Part shown: positions 1 to 7,502 of the stretch, piece after piece
Position numbering within the stretch: the stretch's first letter is position 1
How the letters are laid out: each line of letters starts with the position of its first letter
From: Nonomuraea typhae
GTDB taxonomy: Bacteria > Actinomycetota > Actinomycetes > Streptosporangiales > Streptosporangiaceae
Assembly: GCF_009760925.1 (NCBI RefSeq)
Contig: NZ_VRLV01000009.1
Coordinates: forward strand, 186,001 to 250,000
Direction of reading: 5' to 3'
Length of the DNA stretch: 64,000 nucleotides
The notes under the pieces: model-generated
Told to the model about the DNA's origin: nothing
Seen by the model: the letters and a program-made list of their open reading frames with translations, nothing else
Databases searched by the model: none
Program-made: the position numbers and the translations under genes

Positions 1-113
1 TCGTCGTGGTGGACTGCGTGTTCGTGGGCGTGGCCCAGCGCACCTTCGACTCCTCGCAGGAGGCGCTGCAGTCCACCCGGCAGGCGGTCGCCGCCTTCGT
101 CAAGAAGCGCTGA
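1..113 (+). CDS. C-terminal fragment of an unidentified protein
   Basis: Only the last 36 codons and a TGA stop (111-113) lie in the window; the reading frame starts at base 3. The tail ends in a Gln/Ala/Lys-rich amphipathic stretch (…AVAAFVKKR). The start and most of the gene are off the left edge, so no family can be assigned. It converges on the regulator that follows, with a 12-bp gap between the two stop codons. Confidence 0.5.
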   Translation, partial: VVVDCVFVGVAQRTFDSSQEALQSTRQAVAAFVKKR

Positions 114-125
114 TCGTTCCTCGGC

Positions 126-2921
126 CTAGCCGGCGCCGGCCAGGTCCAGGCGGGCCAGTTCGCGGCGGGAGCCGACGCCCAGCTTCGGGTAGGCCTTGTA
201 CAGGTGGTGTTCCACCGTGCGCTTGCTCAGGAATAGCTGGGCGGCGATCTCCTTGCTGCTGTGGCCCTCGGCGGCCAGCCGTACCACCTGGAGCTCCTGC
301 GCGGTGAGGCGGTCACGCGGGTGGGCCGCGGTCGCCTCGGCCGCCACCACGCTCTCGCCGGTCGCCCGCAGCTCGGCCCGCGCCCGCTCGGCCCACGGGG
401 TGGCCCGGAGGCGCTCGAAGATCTCCAGCGCGGACCGCAGCGGCGTCCGCGCGTCGCTGCGCCGCCTGGCCCGCCGCAGCCACTCGCCGTAGAGCAGCTC
501 GGTCCGCGCCCGCTCGAACGGCCGGCCGCCCTGTTGGTGCAGGTGTACGGCTTGCGCGAACAGCTCCTCGGTCCGAGTCGGCTGCCCGGAGGCGGGGGCA
601 CCCGCAGGGAGGGAGGGGGAAGTGGTCTGCCCGGAGGGGAGGGAGGGGGGAGTGGTCTGGCCGGGGGTGGGGGTGCCTTCGGGGTGGGGAGTCGCCTGTG
701 CGGGGGCAGCTTCGGAGGAGGGCTGGTGGGTGTCGGTGAGAAGGGCTTGGCTGCGGGCGGCGACGGCCAGGGCCCAGGGCTGGCCGGTGGCCTCGGCCCA
801 GGCGGTGAAGCGGCGTAGCGGCTGTACCGCGCGATCGGGGCGGCCCAGCCGTACCGCTGCTTCGACCTGGTCGGCGGCGGCGGCGATCAGGTCGATGCCG
901 TGGGCGCCCGGGCCGCGCCAGCTCGTCTCCAGGCGGGACAACGCCGCCTCGTAGTCGCCCAGCCCCAGGTCGAGCAGGCTCAGGGTGACGGCGGCGTGGG
1001 CGGTGTCCGACTCGGGCAGGCGGGCGGCCAGGGCGCGGCTGCGGCCGGCGTCGCCTTCGATGGCGGCGATCTTCGCGGGGACGACCGTCAGCCAGGTGAG
1101 GTCCTGCGGCAGCCCGGTGACCCGGACGATCTCGGTCGCCTCGGCCACGGCCATCTCGGCCTCGCGGTGCAGCCCGGCCCGCACCTGGGTCTCGGCCAGC
1201 ACGCGCAGCGCTTCGGGCAGGGCGCCGATCAGCCCATGGGCGCGGCAGCGGGCCACCTCGGCGGCGGCCAGCTCCAGCGTGGTGGCGTCGTCGGCGACGA
1301 CCATGCTGGAGTACATGGCCTCGGCGCCCCGGTCCACGGACGCCTCGGTGAGGAAGCGGGTGAGGTGCGGCAGGGCCCCCGCGTAGTCCTCGTCCATCAG
1401 GTGGGCCAGGCCGGAGACCATCGGATCGGGCCGGCCCATGTCGGTGAGGCTCCTGGCGGCGGCCCGCACGGGTTCGGGTTCGCAGGAGAACCAGGCGTAG
1501 GTCGCGCCGGTGCGCAGCATCTCGGCCGCGCGGTCGGCGTCGGCTCGCCCGGCCTGCTCCATCAGCAGGCGTACGGCCCGCGTCCGCTCGCCCAGCTCGA
1601 ACAGCGCGGCGGCACGCACCTGGGCCAGCCCGGCGAGCCTGGGGTCGCCGTCCGCGGCCAGCCCTTGGGCGTGTTCGGTCAGCTCGGCGGCGAGGGCGGG
1701 GTGCCCGGCGGTCAGGGAGGCGCTGGCGGCGTGGTCGAGGTTGGCGATCCGGTCGCCCTCGTCGGGGGAGAGGTGGGCGGCCCGCCGGTAGAGGCGGGCG
1801 GCGGCGCCGTACGCACCGCGGACCCGGGCGCGTTCCGCGGCGGCGGTCAGCTCGGCGGCGACGTTCTCGTCGGGTGCGGTCGTGGCGGCCGACAGGTGGT
1901 GGACCCGGCAGTCCGCCGAGGGGCTGACCTCGGCCAGCGCTCGGTGCGCGGCGATCCGGCGGGCCATCGGCGCCCCTTGGTAGGCGGCGGTGGCGATCAG
2001 CGGGTGCCGGAAGCTCAGCCGGTCGTCGATGACCTGGACCAGGCCGGTCCGCTCGGCCGCTTCGAGGTCGTCGAGGCCGACGTCCATGATCTGCCCGGCC
2101 TTCACCAGCATCGGGAGGTTGCCCCGGCCTTCGGCGGCGGCGATGAGCAGGACGAGCCGGGTGCGCTCGGGCAGGTTCACGATCTGGGCGCGGAAGGAGC
2201 CGAGCACCCGCTCGGCCACGGCCAGGTGGACCGGCCCGGTCGAGCTGCCCCGCTGAGCGGCGGCGAACTCGATCAGCGCCAGCGGGTTGCCCTCTGACAC
2301 GGCGATGACCTGCTCGCGCAGCGCCGGGGCCAGGCCGTGCACGGTCAGCAGGTCCGCGGCCCCGGTGGCGTCCAGCCGGGACGGGCGCACCTCGGCCAGT
2401 CCCGCGGCGGCGAAGCCGTCCTCGCGCGTGGCGAAGACCACGGCCACGCCCTCGGCGGCCAGCCTCCTGGCCGCGAACAGCAGCGCTTCCGCGCTGGCCT
2501 GGTCCAGCCAGTGGGCGTCGTCGACCAGGCACAGCACCGGCTGCTCCTCGGCCAGGTCGGCGAGGAGGCTGAGCGTGGCCAGCCCGGTCAGGAAGCGGTC
2601 GGGGGCGGCGCCGCCCGGCGCGCTGCTCAGTACGGCCCGCAGCGCCTCGGCCTGCGGCGGCGTCAGCGCGCCGATGTGCTCCTGGACCGGCCACAACAGC
2701 TGGGCCAGCCCGGCCAGCGCCAGGTCGGTCTCCTGCTCGATGCCGGTCAGCCGCAGCACCCGCAGCCCGGCCGCGCCCGCCTCGCCGGCCGCCCAGTCCA
2801 TCAGCGCGGTCTTGCCGATGCCGGGCTCGCCGCGCAGCACGAGGGCGCCGCTGCGTCCCTCGCGCGCCCCGGCGATCAGCTCGGCGAGCCGCGCCTGCTC
2901 GGTAGACCTGCCGTAGAGCAC
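126..2921 (-). CDS. LuxR-family LAL-type ATP-binding transcriptional regulator
   Basis: Predicted 931-aa regulator of the LAL class. It has an N-terminal AAA/STAND ATPase with Walker A GEPGIGKT at residues 31-38 and a Walker B-like CLVDDAHWLD, a long helical TPR-like middle, and a C-terminal LuxR HTH (LTAQELQVVRLAAEGHSSKE) in the last 60 residues. The frame stays open far upstream, but I chose the GTG at 2921 because GGAGGAGG lies just before it and the protein then begins VLYGRSTEQARL, as is usual for the family. A Pro/Gln/Thr linker before the HTH contains a short duplicated segment (GQTTPPSLPS / GQTTSPSLPA). It diverges from the Old Yellow Enzyme gene with a 96-bp shared promoter region, which suggests control of that gene, but the target is not shown by sequence. 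Confidence 0.9.
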   Translation of the reverse strand: MLYGRSTEQARLAELIAGAREGRSGALVLRGEPGIGKTALMDWAAGEAGAAGLRVLRLTGIEQETDLALAGLAQLLWPVQEHIGALTPPQAEALRAVLSSAPGGAAPDRFLTGLATLSLLADLAEEQPVLCLVDDAHWLDQASAEALLFAARRLAAEGVAVVFATREDGFAAAGLAEVRPSRLDATGAADLLTVHGLAPALREQVIAVSEGNPLALIEFAAAQRGSSTGPVHLAVAERVLGSFRAQIVNLPERTRLVLLIAAAEGRGNLPMLVKAGQIMDVGLDDLEAAERTGLVQVIDDRLSFRHPLIATAAYQGAPMARRIAAHRALAEVSPSADCRVHHLSAATTAPDENVAAELTAAAERARVRGAYGAAARLYRRAAHLSPDEGDRIANLDHAASASLTAGHPALAAELTEHAQGLAADGDPRLAGLAQVRAAALFELGERTRAVRLLMEQAGRADADRAAEMLRTGATYAWFSCEPEPVRAAARSLTDMGRPDPMVSGLAHLMDEDYAGALPHLTRFLTEASVDRGAEAMYSSMVVADDATTLELAAAEVARCRAHGLIGALPEALRVLAETQVRAGLHREAEMAVAEATEIVRVTGLPQDLTWLTVVPAKIAAIEGDAGRSRALAARLPESDTAHAAVTLSLLDLGLGDYEAALSRLETSWRGPGAHGIDLIAAAADQVEAAVRLGRPDRAVQPLRRFTAWAEATGQPWALAVAARSQALLTDTHQPSSEAAPAQATPHPEGTPTPGQTTPPSLPSGQTTSPSLPAGAPASGQPTRTEELFAQAVHLHQQGGRPFERARTELLYGEWLRRARRRSDARTPLRSALEIFERLRATPWAERARAELRATGESVVAAEATAAHPRDRLTAQELQVVRLAAEGHSSKEIAAQLFLSKRTVEHHLYKAYPKLGVGSRRELARLDLAGAG
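608..667 (+). repeat. G-rich duplicated tract with quadruplex-like runs inside the LAL gene
   Basis: Closely spaced G runs on the plus strand (GGG-A-GGG-A-GGGGG at 608-620 and GGGG-A-GGG-A-GGGGGG at 636-650, then GGGGG near 663). They correspond to the duplicated Pro-rich linker of the LAL regulator on the opposite strand. The runs have one-base loops and could fold as a G-quadruplex; this is a pattern call only. Confidence 0.4.
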
Positions 2922-3017
2922 CGGCCCTCCTCCGTACACAGACCGGTAAACCGTACTGATTCGGCGGTCATTCCTGCGCTCGTACGTTCGTGCCGTCCCG
3001 ACGACAGGAGATGCGTG

Positions 3018-4091
3018 ATGAACGAGCTGTTCGAACCCGTGACCATAGGCAAACTGGACCTGCCCAACCGGCTGTTCATGTCGCCCATGACCCGCAGCCG
3101 GGCGGGGAGCGGGGCCGTGCCCTCGGAGCTGGCCGCCGAGTACTACGCCCAGCGTGCCGCCGCCGGGCTGATCGTCACGGAGGGCACCCAGCCGTCGGTG
3201 CTCGGCCAGGGCTACATCGACACCCCCGGCCTGCACTCCGCGGCGCAGGTCGAGGGCTGGCGGAAGGTGACCGACGCCGTCCACGCCCAGGGCGGGCGCA
3301 TCTTCGCCCAGCTCATGCACACCGGCCGGATCGGCCACCCGTGGCTCTACCCCGGCGGTTCCCTGCCGCTCGGCCCGTCGCCCATCGCCTCGGGCGAGAC
3401 CCTGTACACCCCCGAGGGCATCCTGGAGCACCCGGCGCCCAAGGAGATGACCTCGGCCGAGATCGCCGCCACCGTCGCCGACTTCGCCCGGGCGGCGGAG
3501 AACGCGATCGCCGCGGGCTTCGACGGCGTGGAGGTGCACGGCGCGAACGGCTACCTGATCCACCAGTTCCTGTGCGGCAGCGCCAACACCCGCACCGACG
3601 CCTACGGCGGCGGCGTCGGCAACCGGATCCGGTTCGGCGTCGAGGTCGCCAGGGCGGTCGGCGAGGCCATCGGCCCCGAGCGCGTCGGCTTCCGCATCTC
3701 CCCGCGCAACCCCAACAACGGCATCCGCGAGCAGGACTCCGCCGAGCTCTACCCGGCGCTCGTGCGCGCCCTTTCCGAGTACGGCCTGGCCTACCTGCAC
3801 ATCATGGAGTGGGACCGGGAGCTGACCAAGGTCGTCAGGGCGGAGTGGCCGGGCGTCCTGGTCCTCAACCCGAAGGCGGAGCCCGGCACCCCGAGCTCCA
3901 CGCCGGAGCAGGGCGCCGCAGTCCTGCGCGAGGGGCTGGCCGACGCCGTCACCCTGGGGTCGTACTGGCTGGCCAACCCCGACCTGCCGGAGCGGATCAA
4001 GGCGGGCGGGCCGTACAACCTGCCCGACCCCGCGACGTTCTACGGCGGCGACCACCGCGGGTACACGGACTACCCCGCGATGGTCGCCTAG
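3018..4091 (+). CDS. Old Yellow Enzyme family NADH:flavin oxidoreductase (alkene reductase)
   Basis: A 357-aa TIM-barrel flavoenzyme of the OYE/NemA group. The N-terminus (LFEPVTIGKLDLPNRLFMSP) is the typical FMN-binding opening strand, and the HGANGYLIHQFL segment near residue 180 carries the residues that bind and protonate electrophilic alkenes in this family. Members reduce activated C=C bonds, nitro-compounds or nitrate esters with NAD(P)H and FMN in the cytoplasm. The start ATG follows AGGAG with suitable spacing and matches the family N-terminus. It is divergent from the LAL regulator and likely under its control (inference). Length and motifs look intact; the physiological substrate is unknown. 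Confidence 0.93.
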   Translation: MNELFEPVTIGKLDLPNRLFMSPMTRSRAGSGAVPSELAAEYYAQRAAAGLIVTEGTQPSVLGQGYIDTPGLHSAAQVEGWRKVTDAVHAQGGRIFAQLMHTGRIGHPWLYPGGSLPLGPSPIASGETLYTPEGILEHPAPKEMTSAEIAATVADFARAAENAIAAGFDGVEVHGANGYLIHQFLCGSANTRTDAYGGGVGNRIRFGVEVARAVGEAIGPERVGFRISPRNPNNGIREQDSAELYPALVRALSEYGLAYLHIMEWDRELTKVVRAEWPGVLVLNPKAEPGTPSSTPEQGAAVLREGLADAVTLGSYWLANPDLPERIKAGGPYNLPDPATFYGGDHRGYTDYPAMVA

Positions 4092-4096
4092 GGCGG

Positions 4097-6007
4097 TCAG
4101 GCCCAGGTCAGGTTGACGTCGGCAGCCTTGACGAACATCACCCGGTGGCCGAACTGGATCTGGTAGTACAGGGTCTTCCCGCGCACCACCTTGTGGGTGG
4201 CCGGGTCGATGGTGACGGCCCGGTAGTACTCGCCGAACTGCACGCCGCCCATCGTGTACTTCTCACCGGCGGAGAAGGTGTACTGCAGCGGCGTGATCTC
4301 CTGGTAGGGGATGTCGGCCGGGTATGCCTCCTTCTCCGGGTAGGCCCTGCCGTACACCGGGATGGTGGCCAGGCCGGGCTTGGGGGTGACGGCCAGGCCC
4401 ATCGAGGGGATGGCGGTCGGGGCGGCGGCGGGGTTGTGGAACCACGCCTTCTGGCCGAGGTACCAGATGGCCGTCCAGTCGCCCTGCCGGTCGGCGACGA
4501 CGTAGCGCTGGCCGGTGACGGCGCGGGCGCTGTGGTCGTAGACGCTGTAGAGGGAGCGGCCGGCGCCGCGCTTGCCGATGTCGTCCACGAGCGGGCCGTC
4601 GGGGCGGGGCTCCTTGCGCAGCCAGACGGTGGCGGCGCTGGTGGGCGGGCAGGCGGCCTCGGGGTTCTTGCGGTCGCAGCCGTAGAAGTACGGCTTGTTG
4701 GTCGCGAAGTCCGGCTTGATCATGACGGTGCCGGCCTTCGGGCCGCCGAAGGGGTGGAACGGGGCGCCGAGGAGCTTGAAGTAGCGGTCCCAGTCCCAGA
4801 AGGGCCCGGGGTCCTCGTGCATGCCGCGCACGGTCGTGGGCAGGGTGCCGGGCACGTTGTCGTGGCCGAGGATGTGCGCGCGGTCGAGCGGGACGCCGTG
4901 CTTGAGCGCGAGGTACCTCACCAGTTTGGCGGAGGTGCGGTACATCGCCTCGGTGTACCAGGCGGCGCCTTCGGCGAGGAAGCCCTCGTGCTCGAGGCCG
5001 ATGGACTTGGCGTTGACGTACCAGTTGCCGGCCTGCCAGCCGACGTCCTTGGTCTTGATGTGCTGGGCGATGTGGCCGTCGTTGGAGCGCAGCGAGTAGT
5101 GCCAGCTGGCCGCGCGGGCGGGGTTGAGCAGCAGGTCGATGGAGGGCCGCCAGTATCCCTCCATGTCGTGGATGATGATGTAGTCGACCTTCTGGTTGAA
5201 CGGCCGGTTCGAGGTGTCGAAGTTGCCGTACTTGCCGCCGGGCAGTTCGGCCTGCTTGGCCGGGATCCACTCGCAGGAGATCGTGGGCGGGCACTCGACG
5301 CCGTCGCGGCTGGGCAGTTTGAGCCCGAGCTTGTCGAGCCACGCCTTGATCGCCTCGAGGTCGGGCAGCGCGGGCAGCCTGACCTGCTGGCCGTCGTCGG
5401 TGGTGCGCTCGGCGCCCTGCTTGATCGTGGCGAAGACCTCGTCGGCGAAGAACTGGGCGGCTTCGCGCTCGGTCGCGCCGGAGTACTGGGCGACCGCGCC
5501 GTACCACTGGGCGGGGTCGTCGCTGAGCGGCGCGCCGAGGGACTTCTGGTAGGCGGCCAGCAGCGCGGCGCCGCCGCGGATGTTGGCGGCCGGGTCGGTG
5601 CGGAGTTTCTCGTGGCTCTCGCCGGTCAGCTCGGCGGCCTTCTCCATGGTCCGCAACGAGGCGGGGATCTCGGACGGGGCGGGTGGTGCCGCCTCCTCGC
5701 GCGGGCCGAGTGGCCTGCTGTCGTCACCACGCGGGTCCTCTTCACCCTCTTCGTGGTGGTTCGAGGTGGAGTAGGCGGCGGCATCGGTCAGGTGCATGGG
5801 GCCGAAGCCGGCGTCGCTGCTGGGCCGTCCGCCGTTGGCGTCCCAGCGGGATTCCAGGTAGGACACGCCGAGCAGGACGCTCTCGGGAACCTCGAACTCC
5901 TGGGCCGCCGCGGCGAACGCCTGCTGCCGGTCGGCGGGTTCATCGGCATGAGCGGGGGAAACGTTGAGTAAAGGGAGCAAGGCGACGATGGCCAAGACTC
6001 TGCGCAT
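4097..6007 (-). CDS. Secreted N-acetylmuramoyl-L-alanine amidase (Amidase_2) with N-terminal goose-lysozyme-like region
   Basis: A 636-aa exported protein. Residues 1-21 form a signal peptide ending AHA-D. Residues about 25-200 resemble a transglycosylase-like helical domain (VLLGVSYLESRWD), interrupted by an acidic low-complexity stretch near 85-105. Residues about 270-410 are an Amidase_2/PGRP zinc domain with IIIHDMEG (His280), HILGHDN (His382) and HEDPG (Asp399) as likely metal ligands. The C-terminal 200 residues look like SH3-type cell-wall binding sequence. It should cleave the amide bond between MurNAc and L-Ala of peptidoglycan. GAGGAG stands before the ATG. Its stop lies 5 bp past the convergent OYE stop. 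Confidence 0.88.
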   Translation of the reverse strand: MRRVLAIVALLPLLNVSPAHADEPADRQQAFAAAAQEFEVPESVLLGVSYLESRWDANGGRPSSDAGFGPMHLTDAAAYSTSNHHEEGEEDPRGDDSRPLGPREEAAPPAPSEIPASLRTMEKAAELTGESHEKLRTDPAANIRGGAALLAAYQKSLGAPLSDDPAQWYGAVAQYSGATEREAAQFFADEVFATIKQGAERTTDDGQQVRLPALPDLEAIKAWLDKLGLKLPSRDGVECPPTISCEWIPAKQAELPGGKYGNFDTSNRPFNQKVDYIIIHDMEGYWRPSIDLLLNPARAASWHYSLRSNDGHIAQHIKTKDVGWQAGNWYVNAKSIGLEHEGFLAEGAAWYTEAMYRTSAKLVRYLALKHGVPLDRAHILGHDNVPGTLPTTVRGMHEDPGPFWDWDRYFKLLGAPFHPFGGPKAGTVMIKPDFATNKPYFYGCDRKNPEAACPPTSAATVWLRKEPRPDGPLVDDIGKRGAGRSLYSVYDHSARAVTGQRYVVADRQGDWTAIWYLGQKAWFHNPAAAPTAIPSMGLAVTPKPGLATIPVYGRAYPEKEAYPADIPYQEITPLQYTFSAGEKYTMGGVQFGEYYRAVTIDPATHKVVRGKTLYYQIQFGHRVMFVKAADVNLTWA

Positions 6008-6126
6008 TCACTGCTCCTCAGGACTGGGGGGTCACAGGTGCAGTCAGCGTCTCAACATTTTCCTTCTCTAGCGAGAGTTTTGCGAAGGAATTTTTCACTC
6101 CTTAACGTCTCGTAGGCTGATCGGCT

Positions 6127-7485
6127 GTGAACGAGGCGGATCTGGTGATCCTGGGCGCGGGCCCCGCCGGGCTGGCCGCCGCCTGGTGGGCCGCCGAGCG
6201 CGGCCTGTCGGTCGTCGTCCTCGAGCGCGCCGGGCACGTGGGCGGGCTCTCGGCCGGATTCGAGGTCGCCGGGGTACGCGTGGACCACGGCAGCCACCGC
6301 CTCCACCCGGCCACCCCGCCCCACCTGCTGGCCGCCCTGCGCAGGCTGCTCGGCGCCGACCTGCAGCTCCGGCCGCGCAACGGGCGGCTGCGGGTGGCCG
6401 GGCGCTTCGTCGGCTTCCCGCTCCGGGCGGGGGAACTGGCGCGGCGCCTGCCGTACCGGCTGCTCGCGGGGGTGGCGCGCGACGCCCTGACCACACGGCG
6501 GGCCGTGGCCGACACCTATGCCGACGTCTTGCGCGCGAGCCTCGGACCGGCGCTCTACGGCGCCCTGTACGAGCCCTATGCCGTCAAGCTCTGGGGGCTG
6601 CCCGGCGAGGAGATCGACGGCGACCAGGCGCGCAGGCGGGTCACCGCCGACAGCCCGTGGAAGATCGCGCGCCGGGTGCTCGGCGGCCCGGGCAACGGCC
6701 AGGGCCGCGTCTTCCACTACCCCAGGCGCGGGTTCGGCCAGATCGCCGAGGCGCTGGCCGACGCCGCGGCCGAGGCGGGCGCCGAGATCCGGCTCGGGGT
6801 CGCCTGTACCCGCGTGGCGGGCGGTGTCGTGCACGCCGGGGAGGAGATCCGGGCCGGGCACGTGTTCTCCACGATCCCGATGCCGGCGCTGGCCGGGCTG
6901 GTCGAACCCGGGCCTCCTCCCGGCGTCCTGGAGTCGGCCGGTCGGCTGGAGTTCCGCGCGATGGTGCTGGTGTACGCGGTGCACGAGGGCGGCAGGTGGA
7001 GTCCGTACGACGCCCACTACCTGCCCGACCCGAATACCCCGGTCACCCGCGTCTCCGAGCCGGCCAACTACCGGGTCAGCGCCGCCGATCCGGTGGACCG
7101 GAGCGTGCTGTGCTTCGAGATCCCCTGCCAGGTGGGGGACGCGATCTGGACATGCGACGATTTTTCCGGACTTATCCGGGAGTGTCTGGAGTGCGCGGGG
7201 TTGCCGCGGGTCAATCTCGCCGGGATCGAGGTACGGCGGCTGCCGCACGTCTACCCGGTCTACCGCACCGGCTACGCCGCGCACCTGGCCGGGCTGGACG
7301 CCTGGGCCGGCGGGGTGGAGGGCGTGACCACGTTCGGCCGGTTGGGGTTGTTCGCCCACGACAACACCCATCACGCCATGGCCATGGCCTACGACGCGGT
7401 CGCCGCGCTGACCGGCCGGGGCTGGGACGCGGCCGCGTGGTCGGCGGCCCGCGCCCGCTTCGCCCGGCACGTGGTCGAGGACTGA
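6127..7485 (+). CDS. FAD-dependent oxidoreductase, protoporphyrinogen-oxidase / UDP-galactopyranose-mutase-like fold
   Basis: A 452-aa flavoprotein beginning with an FAD-binding Rossmann motif (LVILGAGPAGLAAAW) and a second GG doublet (GHVGGLSAGF). The segment YEPYAVKLWGLPGEEIDGD is typical of the amine-oxidase-like flavoproteins found in polysaccharide loci. The GTG start has no Shine-Dalgarno; TAGGCT lies 8 nt upstream, so the mRNA may be essentially leaderless. It converges on the flippase/GT2 fusion (17-bp gap) and sits beside an epimerase and a GT-C protein. A role in making or remodelling a surface glycan or sugar lipid is therefore more likely than a role in haem synthesis, but this is context inference. 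The substrate is unknown. Confidence 0.8.
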   Translation: MNEADLVILGAGPAGLAAAWWAAERGLSVVVLERAGHVGGLSAGFEVAGVRVDHGSHRLHPATPPHLLAALRRLLGADLQLRPRNGRLRVAGRFVGFPLRAGELARRLPYRLLAGVARDALTTRRAVADTYADVLRASLGPALYGALYEPYAVKLWGLPGEEIDGDQARRRVTADSPWKIARRVLGGPGNGQGRVFHYPRRGFGQIAEALADAAAEAGAEIRLGVACTRVAGGVVHAGEEIRAGHVFSTIPMPALAGLVEPGPPPGVLESAGRLEFRAMVLVYAVHEGGRWSPYDAHYLPDPNTPVTRVSEPANYRVSAADPVDRSVLCFEIPCQVGDAIWTCDDFSGLIRECLECAGLPRVNLAGIEVRRLPHVYPVYRTGYAAHLAGLDAWAGGVEGVTTFGRLGLFAHDNTHHAMAMAYDAVAALTGRGWDAAAWSAARARFARHVVED

Positions 7486-7502
7486 CCTTGGCCTCCGCGG
7501 CG

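Noticed and set aside
2922..4055. N-terminal extension of the LAL regulator
   Set aside because: The open frame continues antisense through the Old Yellow Enzyme gene, but GTG 2921 has a GGAGGAGG and fits family length.
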